Below, in pieces: positions 1-8,958 of a stretch of 42,606 nt of DNA. The notes under the pieces are model-generated. The model saw nothing but the letters and a program-made list of their open reading frames with translations, did not search any database and was not told where the DNA came from. Both the position numbers and the translations under genes were made by a program. The first letter of the stretch is position 1. The number at the start of each line of letters is the position of its first letter. The stretch is from assembly GCF_029868325.1 (NCBI RefSeq), contig NZ_JARWNW010000265.1, positions 1 to 42,606 of the forward strand. Reading direction: 5' to 3'. This DNA comes from Nocardia carnea. GTDB taxonomy: Bacteria > Actinomycetota > Actinomycetes > Mycobacteriales > Mycobacteriaceae.

Positions 1-180
1 CCCCGGCGCGCGGGGGGGGGGGGGGCGCCCCCGTGGGGGGGGCGGCCCCCCCCCCCCCCCCCGGGGGGCGGCCCCCCGCGGGCGCGGCCCCCCCCCCACA
101 AACCTTCTCCGGCTACCCACCACTCCACCCCCGCACCCCGCCAAAACCACAAAAAAACTTACTTGTTTTTTTGGGCGCCC
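1..180. other. Low-complexity G/C homopolymer sequence at contig end
   Basis: The first 180 bases are long runs of C and G with occasional A runs, unlike the rest of the window. No plausible codon structure is visible. This looks like a low-quality contig end rather than biology. From about 200 to 403 the composition becomes normal, but I recognise no gene there. One open frame (197-433, +) overlaps the end of the neighbouring minus-strand gene and resembles nothing I know. Confidence 0.7.
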
Positions 181-403
181 CTGCGGGGCCCGGGGTTTGG
201 CCCCCTTTGGCGTTGTGCTTCAGCCCGCGATACTCGCGGCTGCGCCGCATTGTCTCGCGGGCGGAAAGCATGGACGGGCCGAACCCTTCGATGGCCTCGC
301 TGGACTCGGCGCCACCGTGGTTGCGTCGAGGGGCGCGGCTCGAGTGCTTGCCGAACTCAGGGCCGCCGCCGGGTGTTTGCAGGGAGGAGCTAATGATCGG
401 CGC

Positions 404-829
404 TCAGTCGAGGGATACGTAGACCTCTACTGAGGTGGGGCCTGTGTAGCGTTCGAGTTCGGCGGTGTGGGAGCGGGTGATCGTGCCTGCTTTTTCCGCT
501 TCCCGGACTCGGGCCCAGGCCGTGCGGAGCAGATCGTAGGGCTTCTCGGTGACCACGAATTTCGCGTAGCGACCGGCCGGGACCCGGGTGAGCACATCGC
601 CGGGGTCGAGGTCGGCCAAGCCGGTGATCTCGTAGCCGAGGACGGCCACGGCATGATCGTCCTGGCCGATATAGGCGGCGACCCGGGGTACTTCCTTCTC
701 CCGGCTCAGATAGCGATCCCAGGTGAAGTTGACCAGGTCCAGATCGCGGGCCGATACCTCACGGCCGGCCAGCGGAACGGTGAGGCCGGCGACCATACTC
801 TCGTCGAGGGTGACAATTTCGAAATCCAC
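404..829 (-). CDS. GyrI-like small-molecule effector-binding domain protein (copy 2)
   Basis: A 141-residue single-domain protein of the GyrI-like / AraC-type effector-binding fold. Such domains bind small amphipathic or cationic ligands, alone or fused to regulators. The family pattern is seen in the repeated segment with PGDVLTRVPAGRYAKF around residues 75-92 and the C-terminal strand ending in VEVYVSLD. There is no DNA-binding domain, so it is probably a stand-alone ligand-binding or detoxifying protein. GTG start at 829 with AGGAAG a few bases upstream. It begins 6 bases after the stop of a paralogue (836-1297), so the two are almost certainly co-transcribed and arose by tandem duplication. 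Cytoplasmic; ligand unknown. Confidence 0.75.
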   Translation of the reverse strand: MDFEIVTLDESMVAGLTVPLAGREVSARDLDLVNFTWDRYLSREKEVPRVAAYIGQDDHAVAVLGYEITGLADLDPGDVLTRVPAGRYAKFVVTEKPYDLLRTAWARVREAEKAGTITRSHTAELERYTGPTSVEVYVSLD

Positions 830-835
830 AGCTTC

Positions 836-1297
836 CTACCTGCCCGCCGAATCGTCTTCTGCCAGTGCCACGAAAACCTCCACCGTGTGCTCGTCCGGAT
901 ACCGTTCGTGGTCCCCGGTGTAGGAACGCACGAGACGGCCGGCGGCTTCGGCGTCCCAGATGGCGCGCCACAGGGTCACGATGGTTTCGCCCAGATTCTC
1001 ACCGCTGAGGGAGAACCGCGCGTACCGTCCGGCCGGGATCCGGGCGAGCACATCACCGGGTAGTAGATCGTCGAGGCTGCGGCAGCGGTAGCCGATGATA
1101 TGGGTCAGGTACGAATTGATCTCGGGGGCATGATCGACGAACGCACTGGCCGGCGGTCCGGGTAAGGCACGGGACAGATTGAGCTTCCAGGCCTCCTCCA
1201 CTTTCTTACGGCGCGGCCCTTCCACGGCGAGGGCTGGGCTGCGAAGCACCATTCCCGCCACCAGCGTTTCCGGGCGGTCAACGACATTGAATTCCAC
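836..1297 (-). CDS. GyrI-like small-molecule effector-binding domain protein (copy 1)
   Basis: A 153-residue paralogue of the gene just downstream. Both share the block PGDVLxRxPAGRYAxF, here about residues 81-96, and a closing strand of the type VEVFVAL. This is the GyrI-like / bacterial transcription activator effector-binding fold without a helix-turn-helix. GTG start at 1297 with AGGGGC 8 bases upstream. It is the first gene of a two-gene unit. It has diverged from copy 2 in the N-terminal half, where it has extra residues around 25-60, so the two may bind different ligands. Role inferred only from family: binding, sequestration or hydrolysis of a small hydrophobic or cationic compound. 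Confidence 0.72.
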   Translation of the reverse strand: MEFNVVDRPETLVAGMVLRSPALAVEGPRRKKVEEAWKLNLSRALPGPPASAFVDHAPEINSYLTHIIGYRCRSLDDLLPGDVLARIPAGRYARFSLSGENLGETIVTLWRAIWDAEAAGRLVRSYTGDHERYPDEHTVEVFVALAEDDSAGR

Positions 1298-1476
1298 CGG
1301 CGTAGCCCCTATGTCTCGTCATCCGTCGTCGCTCCAGCGCATATCCTCCCGCACGCCCGCCCCGGCACGAGCGTGGGCCCGGTGCCGGTCGGTCGGATGG
1401 GCGACATCTCACTCTGGCCAACGATGCTGCCATGCCGACCGTTCCTTCGCCGGTATCCCGAGCGGAAATCCGTGGA

Positions 1477-3810
1477 TCACGGCACCGGAACGGTAACGCC
1501 GGGCAGTATTTCGACCACTCGCGGCGGAGGCGGAGGTGCCGGCGGCGGTGGCGGCGCGATGATCGGCGGTGCAGGGGCGGGTGGTTCGGGTTGGGGCGCG
1601 GGTTCGGGTGCGTACTCCGGTTCGGGCACATACGGTTCGGAGGCCGGCGGGATCACGATGAACGGCTGCTGCTGTTGCTCCGGTTCCGGCTGCGGAGGCG
1701 GGTTGAGGATGTCGTACGGGTTGCCCGACGGCTGCTGGTTCGTGCCGGGTGCCGCTGCCGGCGGTGGGGCGGGGGCCGGGTTGCCGATCTGCTCCACGGG
1801 TGTATCCGCCAGCGCACCGTCCATGGTCTGTTTCCAGATATCGGCGGGCAGCCCGGAGCCGTAGATGCGGCCGCCGCCGGCGGTCATGATCGGCAGATTG
1901 CGTTCGGTGCCGACCCATACCGCCGTCGACAGCGAGGGCGTGAAACCGACCATCCAGGCGTCCTTGTTCTGCCCGGTATCACCCAGCTGGGTGGTGCCGG
2001 TTTTGGCGGCCGAGGGGCGCCCGCTCAGCCCGTGCCCGTTGGAGTAGTCGGCGATCGGCCGCATGGCCGTGGCAGTCTTTGCCGCGATATCCGGGGGAAT
2101 CCGCTGTTCGGAGGGCGGCGGTTGTTCCCCGGTCTGCTGCTCCGGGTCGCTGCTGCGGTCGAGCAGGACCCGGCCGTCGCCGCGAACCACCCGCTGTACG
2201 AAATACGGGGGGTGATAGCGGCCTTCACCGGCGATGGTCGCATAGGCCGAGGCCATATCCAGCGGGCGCACCAGGTAGGTGCCCAGCACGATCGACGGCA
2301 TGGGCTGCTCACCCATCTCGGTCAGCGACTTACCCGGCACGCCGGGAATATCGTGCGGTATCCCGGCCTGGTGCGCGGCATCGGCGATGGCCTGGGGACC
2401 GTTGTTCATGGCCAGGGTGAGCCGGTAGAAACTGGTGTTGAGCGAACGTTTGAACGCTTCGGACAGCGGGCAGGTCCCGCAGGATTCGTTCTCGACATTG
2501 CGCACATCGACGCCGTTGACGTCCACCGGTGCGCTGTCGAACGCGCGGGACAGCGGGATTCCCTGCTGCAGCGCGGCCAGCACCGCGAAGGTCTTGAACG
2601 CCGAACCGGTCTGCACCGGGGCCTGGGCGAAATCGAAACCGATACCGTCGGCGCCGCCGTAGTAGGCGCGTACCGCCCCGGACCGCGGGTCGATGGAGAC
2701 CACCGCGCTGCGCAGTTCCGGTGGCTGCCCGGCGAGACTTTCGTCGGCGGCCGCCTGTGCGGCCTGCTGCGCCTTGGCGTCGATCGTGGTGACGATACGC
2801 AGGGCGCCGGTGTTCACCTCTTCCTGCGATATCCCGGCGGCCGCGAGTTCACGCAGCACCTGGGCCTTGATATGCCCTTCGGGGCCGCGTTCGACGATGT
2901 TCTCGTCGAATACCGGCGGCGGGATCGTGGGCGGGAAAACCACCGTGGGGCGTTCACCGGGCGCCAGGGACCCCATGGCGACCATGCCGTCGACGACATA
3001 GTTCCAGCGTTGCAGCAGCTGCGGAAGTTTGGTCTCCGGGTCCAGCCCGGACGGCGAGCGGATGAGTGCGGCCAGTACCGCTCCCTCGGCAACGGACAGT
3101 TCGGCGACCGGCTTACCGAAATAGGCCCGCGCACCCGCCTCGATCCCGTAGGCGCCGCGCCCGAAATAGATGGTGTTGAGGTAGGCGTGCAGGATCTCGT
3201 CTTTACTCCACTCCCGCGCCATCTTCGCGGAGATGATCAGCTCGTGCGCCTTACGGCTCACCGTTCGCTCGGGGCCGAGAAAGGCGTTCTTGACGTACTG
3301 CTGGGTGATGGTGGAGCCGCCGCCCGCATCGGCCCGGCCCAGGGCGTTGTCGCGCAGGGCGCGTAGCAGGCCGGTGGGGGAGAAACCGGGGTTGTCGTAG
3401 AAGTTGCGGTCCTCCGCGGAGAGTACGGCGTCGCGGACGTGCACCGGCACCTGTTCCAGCGGTACCGGGGTGCGGTTGCCCTCGGGCGGCACCACCTTGG
3501 CCAGCTCCGTGGTGCCGTCGGAGGCGGTGATGGTGGCGGTCTGGTTCACCGGCACGGTACCGGCCGCCGGGATCTCCGCGCTCCAGTACACCAGCGCCAC
3601 TAGCAGCGCGGGGACGGCGACCAGGATGATGAACAGCCACAGGAGCAGGTGGCGGATGCGCTGGCCCCGGGAACGGGGCGGGCGGCGGTACTGCGGGGGC
3701 CGGGGCGGCCGGGGTCGCCCACCGGTGTCGAGCTGGTTCCAACCGGCGAGCGAGGGGTATTGCGGCGATCTGGGAGTGTTGGGGCCACGCGGGGGTTGGA
3801 ACGAGCTCAC
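1477..3810 (-). CDS. Bifunctional class A penicillin-binding protein (glycosyltransferase GT51 + transpeptidase)
   Basis: Polymerises and cross-links peptidoglycan outside the membrane. Order of parts: Pro/Arg-rich cytoplasmic tail (1-53), one membrane segment (about 55-78), GT51 domain (about 100-290) with the EDRNFY active-site motif and GGSTITQQYVKN, then a penicillin-binding transpeptidase domain (about 370-650) with GSAFKT (SxxK nucleophile), SLN (SxN) and KTGTT. The last 90 residues are a Pro/Gln-rich extracytoplasmic tail with no PASTA domain, so it looks more like mycobacterial PonA1 than PonA2. I prefer the GTG at 3810, which has GGGAGGAG 6-8 bases upstream. The ATG at 3816 directly abuts that ribosome-binding site. 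About 777 residues. It follows the sugar-transport genes on the same strand after a 68-base gap, so read-through is possible. Confidence 0.93.
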   Translation of the reverse strand: MSSFQPPRGPNTPRSPQYPSLAGWNQLDTGGRPRPPRPPQYRRPPRSRGQRIRHLLLWLFIILVAVPALLVALVYWSAEIPAAGTVPVNQTATITASDGTTELAKVVPPEGNRTPVPLEQVPVHVRDAVLSAEDRNFYDNPGFSPTGLLRALRDNALGRADAGGGSTITQQYVKNAFLGPERTVSRKAHELIISAKMAREWSKDEILHAYLNTIYFGRGAYGIEAGARAYFGKPVAELSVAEGAVLAALIRSPSGLDPETKLPQLLQRWNYVVDGMVAMGSLAPGERPTVVFPPTIPPPVFDENIVERGPEGHIKAQVLRELAAAGISQEEVNTGALRIVTTIDAKAQQAAQAAADESLAGQPPELRSAVVSIDPRSGAVRAYYGGADGIGFDFAQAPVQTGSAFKTFAVLAALQQGIPLSRAFDSAPVDVNGVDVRNVENESCGTCPLSEAFKRSLNTSFYRLTLAMNNGPQAIADAAHQAGIPHDIPGVPGKSLTEMGEQPMPSIVLGTYLVRPLDMASAYATIAGEGRYHPPYFVQRVVRGDGRVLLDRSSDPEQQTGEQPPPSEQRIPPDIAAKTATAMRPIADYSNGHGLSGRPSAAKTGTTQLGDTGQNKDAWMVGFTPSLSTAVWVGTERNLPIMTAGGGRIYGSGLPADIWKQTMDGALADTPVEQIGNPAPAPPPAAAPGTNQQPSGNPYDILNPPPQPEPEQQQQPFIVIPPASEPYVPEPEYAPEPAPQPEPPAPAPPIIAPPPPPAPPPPPRVVEILPGVTVPVP

Positions 3811-3878
3811 GATCATCTCCTCCCGGAGCGTCGGAAAAACTCAGGCGCACCACCGCCCGACCCCAGGATACCCAGTGA

Positions 3879-4766
3879 TCAGCTTTTGACCCCGCCTGCG
3901 GTCAGTCCGGAGATGATGCGTCGCTGGAACACCAGTACCAGAATTACCAGCGGTACGGTTACCAGCGTGCCCGCCGCCATAATCGACGCATAGGGCTCTA
4001 CCTGGGGATTGTTCCCGGAGAACCGCGCGATGGCCACTGTTACCGGTTCCGTGTCGCTACCGGAGAGCACCCGGGCGAGCAGATACTCGTTGACCGCGGC
4101 GATGAACGCCAGGATCGCGGTGGTGAATACCGCCGGGGCCGCCAGCGGCAGCATCACGAGCCGGAAAGCCTGCAATTTGGTGGCCCCGTCGATCCGGGCG
4201 GCCTCCTCGAGTTCCCACGGGAGATCGGCGAAGAACGACGCCAGGATGTACACCGTCAGCGGCAGCACGAACGAGATATTGGGCAGGATCAACGCCTGGT
4301 ACTTGCCGATCCAGCCGATATCGGTGAACAGCTGGAACAGCGGGGTCACCAGGACGACCACCGGGAACATCGAAGCGCTCAGGATCACCCCGGACACCAG
4401 ATAGCGGCCCTTGAAGGTGAGCCGTGCCAGCGCGTAGGCCGCCATCACCCCGATGACCAGCGCGATCGCGGTACTGGCCGCGCCGATGATCACACTGTTG
4501 AGCAGCGCCTTGCCGAAATCGTTACCCCGGCTCGTGTCGAAGACGTCGCGGAAATTATCGAGCGTGATGTGCGTGGGCCACGGCGTGGGGTCGAAGGTGT
4601 AGGCGGGATCGCGGAACGCGGTCACCGCCATCCAATAGAACGGTCCGAGCCCCCAGAGCAGCACGATGAGCGCGCCCACATAGATACGAGCCGAGCCGAG
4701 CCGCCGCCTCCAGGACTGGCGGGGCCGGGCGGGGGAACCGGTTTGCTGTGTAGTCACCGCGGTCAT
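3879..4766 (-). CDS. Carbohydrate ABC transporter permease, SugB/MalG type
   Basis: Inner-membrane permease of a CUT1-type sugar importer, 295 residues with six predicted helices. The EAA loop that docks to the ATPase is seen as EEAARIDGATKLQAFRLV around residues 190-207. The long periplasmic loop after helix 1 and the C-terminal QRRIISGLTAGGVK signature are typical of MalG/SugB proteins. The ATG at 4766 overlaps the stop of the upstream permease by 4 bases (ATGA), indicating translational coupling. Partners are that permease and the lipoprotein at 5839-7122. No ATPase gene follows here. The closest candidate is at 15286-16359. A trehalose or related disaccharide substrate is inferred from similarity of the binding protein to LpqY. 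Confidence 0.9.
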   Translation of the reverse strand: MTAVTTQQTGSPARPRQSWRRRLGSARIYVGALIVLLWGLGPFYWMAVTAFRDPAYTFDPTPWPTHITLDNFRDVFDTSRGNDFGKALLNSVIIGAASTAIALVIGVMAAYALARLTFKGRYLVSGVILSASMFPVVVLVTPLFQLFTDIGWIGKYQALILPNISFVLPLTVYILASFFADLPWELEEAARIDGATKLQAFRLVMLPLAAPAVFTTAILAFIAAVNEYLLARVLSGSDTEPVTVAIARFSGNNPQVEPYASIMAAGTLVTVPLVILVLVFQRRIISGLTAGGVKS

Positions 4767-5797
4767 GCCTTCCGCTGCTCTTCCTGCGTCCGCACCGCGT
4801 TCGCGCCCAGTACCTTCACCAGGACGAAGGCCACCGCGAAGATCAACAGGAAGGTGATCGTCGAGAGCGCCGCCGCGCTGTTGGGACCCTGCCGGGTCTG
4901 CTCGACCACCAGCACCGACAAGGTCCGGGTGGCCGGCAGGTTATCGGTCATGATGGCGGGCAGGTCGTACATGCGCAGCGCGTCCATGGCGCGGAACAGC
5001 ACCGCGACCAGCAGCGCCGGTTTCAGCAGCGGCATCGTCACCTGGGTGAACCGCTGCCAGGCCGAGGCGCCGTCGACCCGGGCCGCCTCGTACACATCCT
5101 TCGGGATGATCTGCAACCCCGCCAGCAGCAGCAGCGCCACGAACGGCGCCGTTTTCCACACATCGGCGGCGATCACCGCGAAACGTGCGGGCCAGGTATC
5201 GGAGGTCCACAGGATCTCGGTGCCGAAGATGGTGTTGACCAGGCCGTCGTACTGGAACATGAATTCCCAGAGCCGCGCCGTCACCGCAGTGGGGATGGCC
5301 CACGGGATCAGTACCGCCGCGCGTAGCAGCGCCCGGCCCCGGAACGTTTTACCCATGACGATCGCCATCCCGAGCCCGATCACGACCTCGAGCGTCACCG
5401 TCACCACCGCGAAGAACAGGGTCACCCCGACCGCGCCCCAGAATTCGGAGCCCAGATTGCCGGTGGGGCATTCGGTGACACCGCCGGTGATCACCTGGCA
5501 TTGGCCGACCAGCCAGTGCAGGTAGTTGTAGAAGGTGCTTTCCCCGTTGTCGACGAAGCGGCCGGTGACGGCGTCGAGCTGATCGTCGTAGTGGAACGAC
5601 ATCCACAGCGCCCGCAACACCGGATACCCGATGACCACGGCGAGGGCTATCAGTACCGGCGCGACGAACAGCCACGCCCTGCCCGTCATCCGCACGTCGT
5701 CGCGCAACTTCAGGGCCGTCCCGCCGGTACGCGTTGCGTTCGCGGGCTTATCTGTACGGACCGACGCCTGCGCGTCCGTTCCGGAAGGATCCGACAC
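4763..5797 (-). CDS. Carbohydrate ABC transporter permease, SugA/MalF type
   Basis: Second membrane subunit of the sugar importer, 344 residues. About 40 hydrophilic residues precede the first helix (WLFVAPVLIALAVVIGYPV, about 44-62). The EAA loop reads YEAARVDGASAWQRFTQVTMP near residues 235-255. A cysteine-containing extracytoplasmic loop (about 95-120, with CQVITGGVTECP) lies between helices 1 and 2. That is unusual for cytoplasmic-facing actinobacterial permeases and could be disulfide-bonded. GTG start at 5797, preceded by AGGAGA. It begins 41 bases after the lipoprotein gene and overlaps the next permease by 4 bases, so the three form one operon. Confidence 0.9.
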   Translation of the reverse strand: MSDPSGTDAQASVRTDKPANATRTGGTALKLRDDVRMTGRAWLFVAPVLIALAVVIGYPVLRALWMSFHYDDQLDAVTGRFVDNGESTFYNYLHWLVGQCQVITGGVTECPTGNLGSEFWGAVGVTLFFAVVTVTLEVVIGLGMAIVMGKTFRGRALLRAAVLIPWAIPTAVTARLWEFMFQYDGLVNTIFGTEILWTSDTWPARFAVIAADVWKTAPFVALLLLAGLQIIPKDVYEAARVDGASAWQRFTQVTMPLLKPALLVAVLFRAMDALRMYDLPAIMTDNLPATRTLSVLVVEQTRQGPNSAAALSTITFLLIFAVAFVLVKVLGANAVRTQEEQRKA

Positions 5798-5838
5798 CGT
5801 TCTCTCTCCTGGCTCGCCGGGTCCGGTTGAACAAGTAA

Positions 5839-7122
5839 CTACGATCCGGCCGTCTCGATACCCTTCTGCATGCCGATGATCGCGTCGTTCACGGACTTGG
5901 TTCCGGTCAGGGCAGCATATGCGTTGTCCTGAATGGCTTTGGACACCGCCGGATAGAACGGGGTGACCGGTCGGGGCACCGCGTTGGCGATGGCTTCCTT
6001 GAGGGCGGGCAGGTACGGCATCTTGGCGATGAGCGCCGGATCGTCGTAGATCGAGGCCCGCACCGAGGGCAGTGCGCCGGAGGCGATGATGTGCTGCGCC
6101 TCCTCGCTGATCAGGTACTTCAGGAAATCGAGTGCGGTGGCCTTGTTCTCGGAATACGCGCTGATCGCGGCGTTGTAGCCGCCGAGTGTGGAGGCGCCGA
6201 TCCCGGTATCGCCGGGCAGCGGCGCCACACCGAATTTGTCCTTGACCGCCGACGATTCGGAGGCGGCGTCACCGTAGGTGGACGGCCAGCTGCGCAGGAA
6301 CATGAGTTTGCCCTGGTTGAATGCGGCGCCGCTCTCCGGCTCCTGGAAGGTGATCGCTTCGCGGGGGATATCACCGGCTTTGTAGGCGTCCACCAACTGC
6401 TGGAGTCCGGCTCGTGATTCGGCACTGTTCACGGTCGGGGTGCGGCCGTCGGTACCGACGAAGGTGCCGCCGAAGGCGTTGATCACCTCCGCGGTGTTCA
6501 CCGTCAAACCTTCGTACGGCGCGAACTGGCCCGCATAGCAGCCGATCTGCTGCGCCCGTGCGATCGGGCAGCTTGCCAGCATCTCCGACCAGGTACGCGG
6601 CGGGGTGGGAACCAGATCCTTGCGGTAGAACAGCAGCCCACCGTTGGTGTTGCGGGGCGCGGCGTAGAGGGTGCCGTTGTAGGTGGCACTGGCGACCGGC
6701 GGGGACAGCAGCGGCGCGGTATCGATCGCGAACTGGCCCTCCAGCGGCTGGATCCAGCCCTTGGCGGCGAACTCCGCGGTCCACGGGACGTCCAGGGCCA
6801 CCACATCGTAGTCCGGCGATTTCGCCCGCATATGTTCGACCAGATCGTCGTACTGGGCGGAGGCGTCGTTGGACTGCTCCTTGTAGGTGACCTGTTCGTC
6901 GGGGTGGGTGGCGTTCCAGCGATCGATCAGCTGTTTCACCGCACCGGTTTCGGTGGTGTCCTTACCTTCGACGTAGGTGATCGGGCCGCGGCCGTCCTGG
7001 TTCCTGCTGAGCTGCTCATCGGTATCGCTGGTGTTGCAGGCGGTGGCAAAGGTCACAGTCAGCAGCGCGATCGGCCAAAGCACGAGCGCGGCACGTAGAG
7101 ACGGCACCTTCTTGAAAGCCAT
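5839..7122 (-). CDS. Sugar ABC transporter substrate-binding lipoprotein, LpqY-like
   Basis: Extracytoplasmic solute-binding protein of family 1, about 427 residues, that captures a sugar for the adjoining permeases. The start is the ATG at 7122 with CTGGAG 8 bases upstream. A longer open frame reaches 7608, but its first 162 residues are not credible. Residues 1-35 form a signal peptide ending at a lipobox-like FATAC, with Cys as the likely lipidated residue. The -3 residue is Ala rather than the usual Leu or Val. The blocks YDVVALDVPWTAEFAAKGW and LPSVRASIYDDP resemble M. tuberculosis LpqY as I remember it, which suggests trehalose or a related disaccharide. First gene of the lipoprotein-permease-permease operon. 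Confidence 0.87.
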   Translation of the reverse strand: MAFKKVPSLRAALVLWPIALLTVTFATACNTSDTDEQLSRNQDGRGPITYVEGKDTTETGAVKQLIDRWNATHPDEQVTYKEQSNDASAQYDDLVEHMRAKSPDYDVVALDVPWTAEFAAKGWIQPLEGQFAIDTAPLLSPPVASATYNGTLYAAPRNTNGGLLFYRKDLVPTPPRTWSEMLASCPIARAQQIGCYAGQFAPYEGLTVNTAEVINAFGGTFVGTDGRTPTVNSAESRAGLQQLVDAYKAGDIPREAITFQEPESGAAFNQGKLMFLRSWPSTYGDAASESSAVKDKFGVAPLPGDTGIGASTLGGYNAAISAYSENKATALDFLKYLISEEAQHIIASGALPSVRASIYDDPALIAKMPYLPALKEAIANAVPRPVTPFYPAVSKAIQDNAYAALTGTKSVNDAIIGMQKGIETAGS

Positions 7123-7349
7123 CGCGGAACTCCAGGGTCGACACGTGAGCGGCAGCACAAGGCAACATACATGGTGTGAACGTCGCGTGTGGGGTACTCC
7201 TGTGGCGAAGGAGCTCCCGCTCACTGCCCGGTCGGTGCCGGGCGGTTCCGGAATCCGCATAAACCACAGGTAGGCGGGTCGCGCTCCGGTCGGTGTGCTG
7301 CTTGTCTCCGCTGTCGCGCCCTTCGGCCGGCACAGTTCGGCGGCGTGAT

Positions 7350-7363
7350 TAGGCTGGGTCGCG
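7350..7363 (+). promoter_or_regulatory. Putative -10 element giving a leaderless mRNA for the DUF2786 gene
   Basis: TAGGCT (7350-7355) fits the actinobacterial TANNNT -10 pattern and ends 8 bases before the ATG at 7364. No Shine-Dalgarno sequence is visible there. This spacing would put the transcription start at or next to the start codon. Inference only. Confidence 0.4.
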
Positions 7364-8233
7364 ATGTCCGCCGCGAACGCAGTATCCGACCGCCTGCTCA
7401 CCAGGATCGGCGGATTGCTGCGCCAAGCCGAATCCACCGACAACGAACACGAGGCCGAGGCCTTCCTCGCCGCCGCCCAGCGCCTGGCCACCCGCTCCTC
7501 GATCGACCTGGCCGTGGCGCGGACCCACACCCGGGACCGCGAACGCGGCGCGACGCTCATCCAGCGGGTGATCCCGATCGGCGAACCCGGCCGCAAAGGC
7601 CTGCGCACCTACGTCCAGCTGTTCGTGGCCATCGCCGACGCCAACGATGTGCGCTGCGATGTCGCCCGCACCTCCACCCAGGTGTACGCCTACGGGTACG
7701 CCGCCGATATCGACGTCTGCGAGGCCCTGTACTCCAACCTGCTGGTGCAGATGGTGCAGGCGTCGGACCGGTACATCAAATCCGGGGCCCACCGGTCGGC
7801 GACGATGGAGAAGGTGGTCGTCGAACGACGCCGCGGGCGGCGGGTGCGCCGGGTGGTCCGGGTTCCGGTGGCCGGGGTCACCGCCCGGCTCAACTTCCAG
7901 ATGGCGTTCGCGGCGCGGGTCGGGGCGCGTCTGGCCGAGACCAAGAAAGAGGTCGAACGGGCGGCCACCACGCGCAATACCGGTGCCGACGAACCGGTCT
8001 CCGCAGAACAGGCCGCCGGGACCGCGCTCGCACTGCGCGGTAAGGAGCTCGAACTGGCCGATTTCTACAGCCGCAACTCCGAAGCCCGCGGCACCTGGCG
8101 CGGTCCGCAAGCCTCCACCGGCTACGCACCGGATGCCCGGCAGGCCGGGGACCGTGCGGGCCGGGTGGCGCGGCTGGGTTTTTCGCCGGAACTGGACGCG
8201 GCCCGTGGGCGCCTCGAGGGCGCGGGCGGGTAG
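7364..8233 (+). CDS. DUF2786 domain-containing protein
   Basis: A 289-residue cytoplasmic protein. The N-terminal 50 residues match the DUF2786 pattern, a short helical domain seen here as GLLRQAESTDNEHEAEAFL followed by AAAQRLATRSSIDLA. The middle (about 65-200) is alpha/beta with a basic stretch ERRRGRRVRRVVRV near 153-166. The C-terminal 70 residues are low in complexity and rich in Arg/Ala/Gly. Function unknown. The next gene is a small HExxH metallohydrolase. To my knowledge these two families are often neighbours in mycolic-acid actinobacteria, so they may act together. The start is the ATG at 7364, with no ribosome-binding site and a possible leaderless promoter. Confidence 0.82.
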   Translation: MSAANAVSDRLLTRIGGLLRQAESTDNEHEAEAFLAAAQRLATRSSIDLAVARTHTRDRERGATLIQRVIPIGEPGRKGLRTYVQLFVAIADANDVRCDVARTSTQVYAYGYAADIDVCEALYSNLLVQMVQASDRYIKSGAHRSATMEKVVVERRRGRRVRRVVRVPVAGVTARLNFQMAFAARVGARLAETKKEVERAATTRNTGADEPVSAEQAAGTALALRGKELELADFYSRNSEARGTWRGPQASTGYAPDARQAGDRAGRVARLGFSPELDAARGRLEGAGG

Positions 8234-8366
8234 TGGTGTTGCGGAACCGGGTTCGGGGGAGTACGGCCCGCACACCGCGGGGCCGAGTGAATCGAGTACC
8301 CGCCACCGGCATCCTCGTGCGCACTGCAATCGCCGGGGCCGCTGCCGAATTCATCCGGCGCCAGAT

Positions 8367-8897
8367 ATGACCGGCAGGCGGGATTCTCAGCGCGCCAAGG
8401 TGTATGACGCCGAACAGCTGGTGCGCGCGGTATTCGACCGGGCCGACGAATTCGGGCGCCGCACCGTCGAAGTCCACAGTTCGCGCCTGACGCTGCCGGT
8501 GGAACGGAAATTCGCCTCGGTGGAATCGGTGCAGGAGTATTGCGTCCGCGTTCTCGCCCTGAATTGGGTGGTGGCGAAATGGGAGCGGGCCGCGGCGTCG
8601 ATTCGGGTGCGTGCCCGGGCGGGAACCGTTGCGGCCCATTACGAACCCGGTAGCGGTGTGCTCGCCGTACCCGTCCACGCTGATGGGTCCCGACGCGACG
8701 GTGGCCCCTGGGCATTGCGGGAGCTGGTGGTATTGCATGAAATCGCACACCATCTGGAGCCACGCCCGGATGCGGTCGCCGCCCACGGCCCGGAATTCTG
8801 TGGCAGATACGTCGAATTGGTCGAGGGGATTCTCGGCCCCGAAGCAGGATTCCTCCTGCGTATCACCTTGTACGACAGCGGCGTTTCGCTCGCATGA
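8367..8897 (+). CDS. Small HExxH metallohydrolase (TIGR04338-like)
   Basis: A 176-residue protein with a zincin-type metal site: LHEIAHHLEP at about 126-135 gives HExxH, and H143 in the segment AAHGPEFCGRYVELV is a likely third ligand. The family is recorded as TIGR04338 metallohydrolases, restricted to actinobacteria; no substrate is known to me. No signal peptide. The start chosen is the ATG at 8367. An open frame extends far upstream but overlaps the DUF2786 gene out of frame. It lies 133 bases after the DUF2786 gene on the same strand and faces menC. The metal-binding motif is read directly; the peptidase or hydrolase role is inferred from it. Confidence 0.83.
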   Translation: MTGRRDSQRAKVYDAEQLVRAVFDRADEFGRRTVEVHSSRLTLPVERKFASVESVQEYCVRVLALNWVVAKWERAAASIRVRARAGTVAAHYEPGSGVLAVPVHADGSRRDGGPWALRELVVLHEIAHHLEPRPDAVAAHGPEFCGRYVELVEGILGPEAGFLLRITLYDSGVSLA

Positions 8898-8958
8898 GCC
8901 TGTGCTCGGCGGCGGGCGTGCGGGCGCCGGCTCGCATTCGGATGCTGTCGCGGGCGAT

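Noticed and set aside
197..433. Possible C-terminal fragment of a plus-strand gene at the left end
   Set aside because: It overlaps the 3' end of the GyrI-like gene, follows corrupted sequence, and shows no recognisable domain.
1432..3366. Long plus-strand open frame opposite the penicillin-binding protein
   Set aside because: Antisense shadow of a GC-rich gene. The minus strand holds the full set of GT51 and transpeptidase motifs, and the plus translation is Arg/Gly-rich without a family.
7123..7608. N-terminal extension of the sugar-binding lipoprotein
   Set aside because: The extra 162 residues would precede the signal peptide, and a ribosome-binding site lies just before the ATG at 7122. 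The region is a divergent promoter and overlaps the DUF2786 gene.
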